DNA of 64,000 bases from Eurosta solidaginis (taxonomy: Eukaryota; Arthropoda; Insecta; Diptera; Tephritidae): positions 155,826,426 to 155,890,425 of the forward strand of contig NC_090323.1 of the NCBI RefSeq assembly GCF_040869045.1, written 5' to 3'. Numbering within the stretch: position 1 is the first letter of the stretch; every line of letters starts with the position of its first letter. This document shows, piece by piece, positions 18,285 to 30,100 of the stretch. A program made the translations under genes and the position numbers. The notes beneath the pieces were generated by a model that worked only from the letters and a program-made list of their open reading frames with translations, made no database searches and was not told where the DNA came from.

Positions 18285-21194
18285 CTAGGCAGTTGGTAGC
18301 ACGCACAGTTTGGCAATATTACGGGTTATTAGTCCATTTCGGGTTTTGAGTTCCACAACTCGAACATTGTTATCCGATCCAGGGTGTAAAGTGATTACCC
18401 GTCCCAAACGCCATTCGTTCGGGGGTAGTAAATCATCCTTTACCACGACTAAATCTCCAACTTGAATATTGCGTTGAGGGCATTTCCATTTATACCGCTT
18501 ATGCAGCTCCTTGAGATACTCGTTCTTCCATCGTGTGCTGAATTGGTGGTGAAGCACTTTCAGTTTCTGCCATTTGTTGACCAAGGTGAGATGCTCTGCA
18601 GTTGGCTCCGGTAACGACAAGAGCGGCGCGCCACGTAGGAAATGCCCTGGGGTTAGGACTAGGGGATCCATTGGATCTTCGGATATAGGGGAGAGCGGTC
18701 GGGAGTTGAGGACCGCCTCTATGCGTACTAAGAGGGTAGTAAGCTCTTCGAAGGAGAACTTCTGGTTTCCTGCTACTTTCGTAAAGTGTATCTTGAAACT
18801 TTTCACGGCCGCTTCCCATAGCCCACCCATGTGTGGAGCGTATGGTGGGATGAATTTCCATGAGAATCCGTGAGTTGCATATTTTTCTGCGACGTCTGTA
18901 GCGACTTCCTTGAGAAATGTGGTGAATTCCCTTTGAAATACGCGTTGTGCGCAGACGAACGTCTTTCCGTTGTCAGAAAAGATCTGATCGGGTAGGCCAC
19001 GGCGACCAGTAAATCGGGCAAAGGCTGCGTTGAAGGCATTCGTGGAGAGATCAGAGCACACTTCTAAATGAACAGCCTTTGTGGAAAAACAGACGAACAC
19101 ACAAACGTAAGCTTTGACATACGAAGCTCGGCGAAGGGGAGAAGTTTTTACCATAAATGGTCCAACAAAGTCGACTCCTGTTGTATGAAAGGGTAGGGAA
19201 TACGTTGACCTCTCGGGTGGCAAGGCTGCCATTATCTGCATTTTCATCTGCAGTTTATAGATGGTGCAGGTTTTGCAGTGGAAGACGAGCTTTTTGACCT
19301 TTTGCTTCAAACGTGGAATGTAGTACTGTTGCTGTACCATTCGGATCATCAGCTGTTTGTCGGCGTGCAGCAGGTGCGAATGGAGGAAGTCTAACAGAAG
19401 AGAACAAAATCGAGAATTTTCGGGTATGATAATTGGGTGCCGCTCATTAAAGCTATAGGTGGCATATGCTAATCTTCCAGAAACTCGCATGATTCCTGAG
19501 TCATCTAGCATGGGGTTTAATGTCAGAAGGGTGTTCTTTTTGGGTAAGGGTCCTGACGTTTGAAGCAGCTCTATCGTGTCTCCGTAATGATTCCGTTGAG
19601 TTTGAATGATGATTTTGATTTTGGCATCATTCACTTCGGCGTGGGTGAGGTTAAGCGTGGCTGGAACTTCTAGTTTTCTTGCTCTTCGGATAAACCGCAA
19701 CATATAGGCCACGACTCTAAGTGCTCGAGAAAACGACGAAAACCGGTCGAGTATGTCTATATTTTCTTCCTGCAGGGTGTGGAATACGTCCACATGTCGT
19801 TGTTCGGGGGGAGTTGGGTGATGAGAAATATCCTTTGGCCACGAAGTTGATGGGTTGATAAGCCAATTAGGTCCTTCCCACCATAATGGACATTGGACTA
19901 AATCCTGAGGCTTGCAACCTCGAGTGCCCAAATCCGCTGGGTTATCCTTACTGGAAACGTGCCTCCAAGTGGCGTTGTCGACGTTCTTAAGAATTTCAGA
20001 GGTTCTGTTGGCGACATACGTTTTCCAGGTATGGGGTGGTTTTTCTAACCAGGCCAGTACGATGGCAGAATCGCACCAGAGAATGAGTTCGTGTTGGGGT
20101 AGATTCAGCTCACTTCGCAGCTGTTTCACTAAATTGGATAGTAAAACTGCTCCACAGAGTTCCAACCGTGGAAGACTCACGGTTAGGAGGGGTGCTACTT
20201 TGCTTTTAGCAGCTAGCAAATGGGATGAAAACTTATTTTCATGGGTTTGTACTCGTAAATATATACAGGCACAAAATGCTTTTTCTGAAGCATCTGAGAA
20301 TCCATGCAGCTGGATTAGTTTATCGGGGGAGTACTGTACCCACCTAGGGATTTTAATGTCTCTGATATGAGGTAAATTTTCATAAATTGAGGTCCATTTT
20401 TGGAGAGCTCCGGGCTTCACGCCTTCGTCCCAATCCGTTCCTTCCATCCAGAGTTGTTGCAGCAACATTTTTGCAAGAATCATTATTGGCGAAAGCCATC
20501 CTGCGGGGTCAAACAGTTTTGCAACTGCTGATAAAATCTGCCTTTTTGTGGTCGTGTTTTCTGCTGATGGTGGATCATACGGGTAGGTGAAGGTGTCGGT
20601 TAGCGCGTTCCACTGAATTCCAAGGTTTTTTGTGGAACTTGAATCATGGAATTTAAGGAAGTCGACGTCTAGCAAATCAGGGTCGGGAACGGGTTTTAAA
20701 ATTTCAGGGTGATTTGCCGACATCTTCCTCAAAGGGAACCCTGCCGATTTTAAGGCTTCGATAACTTGAGTCATAGAGTTCAAAGTGGACTGTATATTAT
20801 GACCGGCGGACAAAATATCGTCAACATAAGTTTCGTTCAATAAAATATTTTTAGCGAGCGGATATTCGTCTTGACAGTCGTGGGCGAGTTGGTGTAGGGT
20901 CCGAATCGCCAAATATGGCGCGCAATTTACACCAAAGGTAACTGTTTTTAGTCGAAAATCTTCTATCGGCAGAGTTGGGTGTTTTCGAAAAACGATTCGA
21001 TGAAAATCTTTATCTTCTTCATGGATGCGTATTTGGCGATACATTTTCTCAATATCGCCGTTAAAAACAAACTTATAAAGTCGCCATTTAAGTATGACGA
21101 GCATTAAGTCATTTTGTAGAATGGGGCCTGTATGAAGGACGTCGTTCAACGAGTTGCCAGAATGCGACATTTTGGATGAGTTGAAGACGACTCA
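18285..21194 (-). pseudogene. BEL pol: RT, RNase H and integrase
   Basis: A 961-codon open stretch (21170-18285). Counting from its Met: RT with [10 protein letters not shown] and catalytic YVDD at 115-118; RNase H with FSDAS (Asp293), LELCG (Glu337), CDSA (Asp367) and NPADL (Asp413); integrase zinc-binding HLLH...CKTC at about 598-635; catalytic triad Asp667 (GVDFVG), Asp733 (SDNGK) and Glu786 (LWEAAVK), the wide D-to-E spacing being usual in BEL; then a basic C-terminal domain with [15 protein letters not shown] at 21194-21192 (same frame as the upstream segment) is the only break here; CGA to TGA would explain it. Confidence 0.9.
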
Positions 21195-21620
21195 CACTTT
21201 TGTGGTTTTGCTGTCGGGTTTTATGACAGCATGATGGGGTAGATAAAATGATAGATATTTACCATCTCTAATTATCTCTTGTTGGGAGGCGGGTTCCATG
21301 TGATCCATGGTTAAATATTCATTAAGGACTTCAAAATATTTGTCTCTTAATTCGGGTTTTCTTTCGAGGGTTCGTTCGATGCTGATATACTGCTGTTGTG
21401 CTGCGGGTCGTGAATGACCGAGTGCCAGATTGGCTGGAAATTCCGATTTGAAAGGTAGTTTTACTCTGTAGCGTCCATCTTCCTCACGAATTGTGGTTGT
21501 CCGGTAGAGTGCTTCGCAGTATTCATCCTCTGCTGATCGTTGTTGTGTTTGGTGAACTTCTTCCTGTTCCCAAAATTGTCTCAAAAGTTGACTGCAGCTA
21601 CAGGGCCGCTTAATATCCAT
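21192..21620 (-). pseudogene. BEL pol: start of RT region
   Basis: Carries LLRQFWEQEEVHQ, YRVKLPFKSEF and LSFYLPHHAVIKPDSKTTKV, the conserved segment between protease and RT of BEL/Pao elements. It is joined to the protease by a frameshift near 21600 and to the RT by the TGA at 21192. Confidence 0.85.
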
Positions 21621-22030
21621 CCGAATATTGTGTTTTGGGCAAGTAATGTTCCACTCACATTTCGTAGGAGCCCTTCGGTGAGGATTTGCGGGGTGATATC
21701 GCTGCCGATTACCACATCGATTTTTGATGGTATCGAATACTGCGGATCGGCTAACGGTAAATGGGACAGTTCTTCGAGATCGATGCTTGAAACTCTGACT
21801 GTGGGCAAGAACTTCGTTAGTTTGGGCAAAATTATTGCTTGTGCGTCTATCATTTGGGTTAAGTCTGCTGAACAGAATGTTATCTGGCAGACTTTATTGG
21901 CATTTTTCACAACCGTTCCACCCATTCCAGATATCTGGTGGAGAGACTCTTTTGTGGGTAGACCAAGAACCTTTTGTATACGGGATGATACAAAAGTTTT
22001 TGTGAACCTTGGTCTATTAGGGCACGAATT
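21581..22030 (-). pseudogene. BEL aspartic protease region
   Basis: The protease starts inside the Gag frame (RALIDQGSQ, the BEL-type active-site Asp) and continues after a frameshift near 22000 as ISGMGGTVVKNANKVCQI, IDVVIGSDI and TIFGWILSGPV. The usual DTGS is DQGS, as in many Pao-group elements. Confidence 0.8.
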
Positions 22031-23523
22031 TTATGAAATTCGCCAGCAAAGTATACTGATACTATTGCTGTGGGTAATAGGGTGGTTCCATGATTACTCG
22101 AGAAGAGTGAAGAAACCGGGTTTTTGTCTTGAGACTGTTGGGAGGAGGTGGCTCTTGCGGCGGTTTTTGACGTTGAGGCTCGCTCGTCGTCCGTTCTCCT
22201 AGGGGTGCCGGCTTGGGCATTTTGAGCTCTGGGGTTTGGTTGTGATTGTTGGGGTTTGGGCTGCAAATGCAGTAGCGAATGATGACGCTTTTGGCAATAA
22301 ACGCACGTGAAACTACTTTTACATTCGTTCTTGGGGTGTGACGTAGACAAACAGTTTTCGCAATAACTATTTTCTCTCACAAATTTGATTCGGTCTGATA
22401 ACGATAAATTTCTAAACCTAACGCAAGATTTGACTGCGTGGTATTGGTTGCACAATCTACACGAAGCCGTTTTATTGAACTCGGTGTGATATGCATGGGT
22501 TTTATTATTGTTGAGTTGGGTCGAGTTTTGATTCACCGTTCGTGGTGTAAAACTCGAAAATTGGGGTTTCGCCTTGCCTGGTCTATAGGTACTTATTCTC
22601 TCTACTACCTCGTATCTGCTGGTCAAAAATTTATTCATATCCTCCCAAAGTGGGAGTTCTTTTCGGGAGCTGAGGGATTGTTCCCATAGTGAAAGGCTTT
22701 CACTTGGCAGCTTGGATGAGCAGAGGTAAACGAGGATTGGGTCCCAGTCCGTTGTCGGGATTCCTTGGGTGTTAAGGGTTGACATGCAGTTGTTGATTGT
22801 TGTCTGCATCTTCTGTATTTGTTCTCCGCTTTCTAAGAATATTGTGGGTAGGTTGAACAGCGTCTTCAGTTGGTTGTCGACGAGTATCCTTTTGTTCTCG
22901 TACCTAGATCTGAGCGCTTCCCAGGCAAGTTCGAAATTATTATAGCTCAGTGGGTATTGTTTTACAATAAGCCCAGCTTGTCCTTTTGTTTTCAGGCGTA
23001 GATGGTATAATTTTTGAGCGGGTGATAATTTAGGGTGGTTTTTATAGACTGCCGTGAACATATCTCTAAAGGATGGCCAGTCTTCGTATCCACCATGAAA
23101 TACTTCGGTGTCGCATGGTGGTACTTTTAAATAAAAACCGTTTGCGTCTGAATTGTTTATTGGGTGGGCGGGTATTTGTTGTTGGTTGGTGCTAGCAGTA
23201 TTAAAAAGCTGTAAGGCTTCTAAAATTTCTGATTTGCATGTTTGGTACGTTTCCAAGCATTTAGCGAATTTTTGCTCAACCGAGCCGCTAACATCTGTGT
23301 AATTATCTGAGAAACTTACTTCTCGATGGGACTCTAGCACCTTTGCCCATATCTTATCAAGGTCTTCTAATTTGACCTTAAGCATACACTCTGATAAATC
23401 GGTAGCTTGGGAGGGTGACCATCTTGAGCAGTAAACCTCTACTTGGTTACCGTCATATATGAATTTCTGCAGGCATTTATCTGCAGGGGTCAATTTTTGG
23501 GTTTCGTCCGACGATTTCGGCAT
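21907..23523 (-). pseudogene. BEL gag
   Basis: 538 codons from MPKSSDETQ. Residues about 130-330 match the Gag capsid-like (DUF1759-type) region: FHGGYEDWPSFRDMF, LRLKTKGQAGLIV, AWEALRSRYENKRIL. Residues about 355-430 hold three zinc knuckles: CRLCNQYHAVKSC, CENCLSTSHPKNEC and CVYCQKRHHSLLH. A Gln/Ser-rich linker leads to the protease start. The capsid and nucleocapsid parts are open; the last about 40 codons are out of frame. Confidence 0.88.
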
Positions 23524-23641
23524 TATAAATTAGTTTGGTTTCTTAATAGAAATGGGAGCTTTTATTAAGCTGTGAAAATCGAAAAAAAATTTTTTTTTTT
23601 TTTTGAAACCAGCCTAATGTACGCTTGGTTCTTTATACGGG

Positions 23642-23667
23642 CTTGTCTCAGCGCTTCTGAGTACAAG
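23642..23667 (-). ncRNA. Leader hairpin 1
   Basis: CTTGT and CTCAG arms pair with CTGAG and ACAAG around a loop holding AGCGC. It is embedded in a roughly 140-bp repeat (CCTAATGT...TACAAGTAAT). RNA structure is inference. Confidence 0.45.
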
Positions 23668-23779
23668 TAATGTGGGTATATAATAATATAAATATTATAA
23701 ATTTGTGTTCACTGGGATTTTATTTTTTATTTTTTGAGACCGGCCTAATGTGTCCCGGCTTTTTGCTTTGTTATATGTA

Positions 23780-23805
23780 CTTGTCTCAGCGCGTCTGAGC
23801 ACAAG
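23780..23805 (-). ncRNA. Leader hairpin 2
   Basis: Same arms as hairpin 1, with loop CGCG (a self-complementary tetranucleotide). Both arms are conserved while the loop and the mismatch next to it vary. Confidence 0.45.
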
Positions 23806-25459
23806 TAATATGGGTATATAGTACGTATGTATGTATATATATAAGTGGGTAAAATATATTTGCCGGTAAACTGTGGTGTACCAACAACCTTTTGTTTGCT
23901 GTGCCAATGCACTTGATCTTTATTAACAAAGTAAATGTATGCCAATAAGTGATCGATGATCTTTGTTGCTTCCTTCTATTATGTAGTTACATATGGTCAT
24001 GCAATTACTTTGTTGAGGGTGGGTTTTTGGCTTATGCAAAAAGATATACAAGTGCGTGTGGGTATTATGGGTGCATATACTTGTAGGTTTGTATGCCAAA
24101 TTAATCTTGGGTGCACCGGTAAAATAAACTTTAGGAAAAGTGACAAAAATTTGGCAAAGTTTGTTGCTATGGGTTTTTTGTAAAATATGTTTTATGCAAT
24201 ATATGTATATAAGGGTAAATTGGGCAGCGGTGAATTTCACGCTGGAAAAATATGTAGCTCGGATGATATTACCGAACTAAGTGGGTATATACATATATTA
24301 CATATATACGTATATATTTTTATAATCAACTCGATATTTAGCGCAACGAACTTTTCGGGTATATAGAACCGGGCAATGGATTTTCCGTTGGTACGGGAAT
24401 GCAAATTTACTTGTTGAAAAATTTATATGGGTTTTTTGATGGGACTGTACCTGTTGGTAACAGTGAGTAAGCCAATGAAATATTTTGCCGTTTAGGCTTT
24501 TTGATTTGGGTTATATACCCAGGGTCCGGATCTTTAGATCGGAGGGGTATATAAATTTTGGGATTTTAGATTTGGGGTCCGTACGTTAGACGGAGGGAAT
24601 ATATATGGGAATATATTGGGTAACGAGAGTACTTACTCAGACATTTTTATATGAGCTGTGTGTTACTTGTTGGTTTTGTGTTGTCCTTTAACTTTGGTTG
24701 TAATGTGCTCCTCGTTGATATGCTGTGTTGTAATGTTGTACCTCCTTTATGTTGTGTAGTTAATGTTGTTGTTGTATATTTTTTGAGTTTGTGCTTTTGT
24801 TGTAATGTTTTCCAACTTTTATTTTTTCCAAATTCACTTTCTCTGTGGTTTTATTTCCTTTTTCGATTCTTTTGTAATACTTTTTGTTTACACTTTCTTT
24901 TTCCTCAATGCTAAATTTTTTCTCAATTTTTTTTGATTTCCAAATTTTTTCTTTTCTCTACAATTTTATTATTTTTTGTTCACAAATCTTTCTTTTGTTG
25001 AGTGACCGTGATTGGGTTTTCAACAATTTATTTAAAATATTATTTTTCAAAATTTTCAAATTTTTCAAATTTATTTTCTTGCTTTTTTTTCCCAACTATT
25101 TTGATTTTCTTTAAGCTTTTCTTTTTCTTTTATTCACCCACTTTTATAAATTTGTAATTTCAAATTTTTTTTTTTTTTTTTTTTCACACCTTAATGTAAT
25201 TTTTGTTTTGTCGTTTTGGGTAGACAAGTTTTTTGTATATATAGTTGTATGTATGTTTATATAATATTTATTTAAAGCACTCGTCTATTCAAATTTATTT
25301 TAAGTAATTTTGATTAAGCACGCAATTTTAAGTTTCTTTTTTTTTTTTTTGTTTTGTGTCCGTACCGACGCGTGCACTTTTGTTGTTTTTATGTAAAAAT
25401 TTATTTTATGTAACTTTAAAATTTCTGTCGCTGGTTGCTTTTTTAGCACCAAAGGACCA

Positions 25460-25842
25460 TGTCTAAACTTGTTGTGTCACTAATCACTCTCAAAGTAAAA
25501 AAGGTGGAGCGCGTTAGTTTTAAGTTTTAACTATTATTTTTATTACTTTAGTTCACGTAAGAAAAAAGCACTTACAAATATTTAAACCAATCCAATTATA
25601 ATTTTAATTTAATTTAAATTGAAACGAGCTAATAATAATTGCGCTACGGCGGGGGGGCGTTAATAAAAATCGATGCGTGGGTGTGGGCAGTTTAAGGTAA
25701 ACTAAAAACTCAATTGAGAGTGAGCGCGGTGGTGGTTGGCAAGCCACGGCTGAGCTGCACTGCTTGCGCTTGGCCGCACTGGCCGGGTGTTGCCAGACGG
25801 AGGGGGCGGACTTAGTCCGAAAATTGGATCATGTCTTCAACA
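25460..25842 (-). repeat. BEL LTR (5' LTR of the element)
   Basis: Pairs with 17337-17719. Differences seen include AAAGTAAAAAAGG vs AAAGTAAAGAAGG and a G-run near 25653. Confidence 0.93.
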
Positions 25843-26536
25843 ATATGGTGTAACAAAATACAAAAATAAAAGAAAATTTCAAAATGGGCGTGGCTCCGCC
25901 CTTTTTCATTTAATTCGTCTAGAATACTTTTAATGCCATAAGTCGAACAAAAATTTACCAATCCTTGTGAAATTGGCAGGGGCATAGATTCTGTGACGAT
26001 AACTGTTCTCTGTGAAAATGGGCGAAATCGGTTGAAGCCACGCCCAGTTTTTATACACAGTCGACCGCCTGTCCTTCCGCTTGGCCGTTAACATGATAAC
26101 CTGAGCAAAAATCGATATATCTTTACTAAACTTAGTTCACATACTTATCTCAACTCACTTTATTTTGGTATAAAAAATGGCCAAAATCGGACTATGATCA
26201 CGCCCACTTTTTCGATATCGAAAATTACGAAAAATTAAAAAAATGCCATAATTCTATACCAAATATGAAAAAATGGATGAAACATGGTAATTGGATTGGT
26301 TTATTGACGCAAAATATAACTCTAGAAAACAACTTTGTAAAATGGGTGTGACACCTACCATATTAAGTAGAAGAAAATGAAAAAGTTCTGCAGGGCGAAA
26401 TAAAAAACCCTTGAAATCTTGGCAGAAATACTGTTCGTGGTATTACATATATAAATAAATTAGCGGTACCCGACAGATGATATTCTGGGCCACCCTGGTC
26501 CACATTTTGGTCGATATCTCGAAAACGCCTTCATAT
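25843..26536 (+). mobile_element. E1, middle part
   Basis: Continues E1 after the BEL element (GGTGTAACAAAATAC, GGGCGTGGCTCCGCCC, GATCACGCCCACTTTTTCG, GCGGTACCCGACAGATGAT). Starts with the second ATATG of the BEL duplication. Most of it (25901-26536) is copied at 31520-32155 by the tandem duplication. Confidence 0.85.
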
Positions 26537-27119
26537 TGTAACGAATTTACTTGCAAATGCTCTTATTTGCCCTTCTGCTAAGTTCGAATCACTAAACTGT
26601 TGAATAAATAACTCCAATATTGAGTAATGGAAAATGGCCTTTATTAAAGTACTTCACAATAACACTTATACTTTGCAACTAGCTGGCTTAATAACCAAAC
26701 TGACTTTCAAAATAATACTGCTATTGCTCGCTAGATAGCGCCTTAATCGAAACTGCCCATAGCGCCTCTACCGCTGATGCTTTTATACTCTGTGATTTTC
26801 TCGTGGCATCTTCTAGGCGCTTCCAGAATTTTACTTAGTTAGTTATAAATTTCTCAGCTACAACTACAGATGTATAATTTCTCATTTGAGTAATACTTGC
26901 CCAAATTATTGCCCTCCCTTGTGACAACTCAGATAAGATATATGCATGTGTTTGTGCATTGTTTCTCCGCTGCTCGTATACGGACATATGTGTAGACGCA
27001 ATTATTGATTCGTTTATGTAGTAGATACATAATGACTGATCTAAGGATGTGCATGATATCACTGTTTAGCATCGGCTTAGAGTTGGCAGCACCCCTTAGT
27101 TTTGCTAATATTCGTAACA
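26537..27119 (-). repeat. Gypsy LTR 1
   Basis: 583 bp, nearly identical to 32156-32738. Begins TGTAACGAAT and ends ATTCGTAACA. Read on minus it contains GAGTATAAAA (TATA box) and AATAAAGG (poly-A signal). Confidence 0.92.
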
Positions 27120-30100
27120 CTGCCCTCCACCTAAGTCTGATCGTCCCGATCAGACAAATCTCCCGATCTAAACGTTGCCAGCCTTTCCAAATGGACCACT
27201 TTCATTTTGGTTCGTGGTTTACCGATGGTTTGTATGCGGTACACTACATCGTTGATCCGTTTTACAACTTTGAATGGCCCTTCCCAATTACACTGCAATT
27301 TCGGGGACAAACCTTTTTTACGTTGTGGGTTGTATAACAGCACCAAATCTCCTTCCTGAAAACCTTCCGAATTTATCGTATCTGGCTTTCATCTTGTCAC
27401 TCATAATCTTTGTTCGTTGCCTTATCAAATCATGTATTTCTCTTAGCTCTTCTTCCAAATCACTAGTGGATTTCTTGAAATTTCTCTCCGCATTGGCATC
27501 TATCCCAAACTTCAAACAGCTGGCAGTCGAAGGTCATTGCCAAAAGTTACTTTTGCAGGGGTTTGGCCCGTTGTCTCATGCACTGCTGATCGGTAAGCCA
27601 TCAAGAATAATGGTATGCGGGTATCCCACTCTTTATGGTACTTGTCTACTACTTTCCTTAAGTGCTCCTCCAATGTTCTATTGAATCGTTCTACCATACC
27701 ATCGGATTGAGGATGCAATGCAGTTGTCCGTGTTTTTCGAATGCCCAATGATTTACACATTTCCTGGAACACAGCTGATTCGAAATTCCTGCCTTGGTCA
27801 GAATGTAACTCTATTGGTACACCTTGCAACCCAATTGTTTATAAACACTTCTGCTACTGTTTCCGCTTCTTGATTTGGGATTAGGTATACCTCTTGCCAT
27901 TTGCTGAAATAATCCATAACTACCAGTACATATTTGTTTCCGCCGTTGCTAGTAGGAAATGGACCGGCGACATCCATAGCAATCCTTTCAAATGGCACAC
28001 CTGAGTTATATTGCCTCATCTGGCCATGACTTCGGGTTCTGGGCCCTTTCGCTCTGCTGCAAACCTCGCAGTTCGCAATCCACTCAGTGACCGACTGACG
28101 GCAACCAACCCAATAGAATCTCTGTTTAATCTTCTCGAGCGTTTTCGTGATTCCAAGATGACCTCCGCTTGGACCATTATGCAGCTCACTGAGCACGTCA
28201 GGGATCCTCTTTCTGGGAACAACTATCAGTTTCTTTTTTCTTTGACCATCCTCACTCTCCCATACTCGATGCAAGCAACCGGATATCAATTCTAAACTGT
28301 TCCACTGTGCCCAATATGACTTCGCAATGGGACTCTCTGCTGACATCTCCTCTATGCTTGGTCTTTCGTGTCGTTCAAGCCCTTGCATAACATGTGACAG
28401 ATCTGTATCTTCTAGCTGGCACTTCCTTAGTTGTTCCTATCCCATTCATCCGTACACGTTATAGTCATTAGCCGGACATCTATAATGTCTTCTTTAGCCT
28501 CGGCCTTTGAACAGTGCTTGCATTCCAAACTACATGGTCTTCGTGACATTGCATCGGCATTTCCATGGGTACTACCTTTTCGATGCTCAATGGAAAAGTC
28601 ATAGCTTTGTAGTCGCTCGATCCACCGTGCCAATTGTCCTTCCGGATTACGGCACTGCAGAAGCCATTTTAACGCTGCGTGATCTGTCCTGACACGGAAT
28701 CGCTGGCCGTAGAGGTATTTGTGAAAATGTTTAATGCATTCTACCAATGCCAACAGCTCTCTCCGTGTAACGCAGTAGTTCCTCTCTGGTTTCCAATCGA
28801 ACGGCTGTAATATGCAACTACCTTCTCCTGTCCATCGACCAGTTGTGATAAAACGCCTCCTATAGCATATCCACTCGCATCTGTATCTATAATAAATGTT
28901 GCTCCTGGAATCGGATATGCTAACATTGGGGCAGTGCACAAACGCTCCTTCAATGCTTGGAAAGCCACTTCTTGCTCCTTCTTCCATTCAAAAGCTTTAT
29001 TTATTCTTGTAAGCTCATGGAGGCTATGGGCTACGCTGGAAAAATTTGGTACAAATCGGCGGTAATATGTGCACAGCCCCAGGAAACTTCTCAATTCATG
29101 TAGGTTCTGTGGTCTTGGCCAATCCTTTACAGCCTCTATCTTTTCGTTCGCAGTGCAGATGCGCTTTGTCGTTACCTTGTGACCCAAATAATTTATTCCT
29201 TTTTAAACAGCGCACACTTTTTGGGACTTAACTTCAGACCAGCGCCAGCTATTCTCTGGAAAACTTCCTCCAAGTTTTTAAGATGTTCATTAAAATTCTT
29301 GCCCAATACGATGATGTCGTCCAGGTACACCAAGCATGTTTTCCAATGTAGTCCTTTCAGTACCTGGTCCATGAGTCTCTCAAAAGTAGCTGGTGCATTA
29401 CAAAGTCCAAAAGGCATAACTGTAAATTGCGAAAGACCATCACCGACACTGAAGGCCTTTTTCTCTTTATCTTCCTCCTTCACCTCAACTTGCCAGTAGC
29501 CGCTTTTCAAGTCCAGTGAGGAAAACCATTTCGTACCAGATAGCGAGTCCAGAGTGTCGTCTATTCTTGGCAATGGGTAGCTATCCTTTTTCGTAACGTC
29601 ATTCAACTTCCGGTAGTCGACGCAAAACCTCATTTTCCATCTTTCTTCTTTACAAGTACTACCGGTGAGCTCCATGGACTAGCTGATGGTTCGATGACGC
29701 CGCTGTCGCTCATTTCTTGTATGATTTGACTCGCAACTTCCCGCTTCGCCAGTGGAACACTACGTGGAGCTTGACGGATCGGCCTCGCATCTCCTGTGTC
29801 AATTTGATGTTTCACAACATTAGTGCGGCCTGGTTTGGAACCATCCTGGTCAAATATGTACGCGTACTTTAGGAGCAGTTGTTTTGCCTTACTCTGATAG
29901 GCTTTCTCTAACCCCTGCGTCCATGCCGTTATGTCATTTGAAAGATCAGTATTACTAGATGAAACGTGTTCCTGGAACTGTTCACAGTTAATAACTACTT
30001 CGGCCTCTTGGCATTTTCCCAATATAGCTCCTTTTGTCAGTTTGAGTGGTGACTTGAACTCATTGAGTACTCTTACCGGAATACGTCCATCTTGTTTTGT

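Larger units (their letters stand above)
23524..25459 (-). other. BEL untranslated leader (about 1.9 kb)
   Basis: Between the 5' LTR and the gag ATG. Very AT-rich, with poly-T/A runs, recurrent GGGTATATA and TTTTTC tracts, and no credible gene. Short frames on either strand (for example 24651-25114 plus) are low-complexity. It contains two similar hairpins near the gag start. Confidence 0.7.
17337..25842 (-). mobile_element. BEL/Pao LTR retrotransposon, 8.5 kb
   Basis: Two 383-bp LTRs (17337-17719 and 25460-25842) differing at about five sites, TG...CA ends, 5-bp ATATG duplications, a G-rich polypurine tract next to the 3' LTR (17720-17740) and a possible primer site starting TGG just inside the 5' LTR (25459 downward). 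Coding order on the minus strand is Gag (23523), protease, RT, RNase H, integrase (ends 18285), then an extra zinc-knuckle frame. Two frameshifts and one nonsense codon inactivate it, but the LTR similarity says it inserted recently. Confidence 0.93.

Noticed and set aside
19912..20590. Plus-strand frames of 67-152 codons
   Set aside because: Antisense shadows of the BEL pol frame on the minus strand.
24651..25114. Hydrophobic plus-strand frames that look like membrane proteins
   Set aside because: T-rich low-complexity DNA in the BEL leader; Phe/Leu/Cys-rich text follows from base composition.
27120..27135. env gene in the gypsy element
   Set aside because: Integrase runs to within about 15 bp of the LTR; there is no room for env in any copy.
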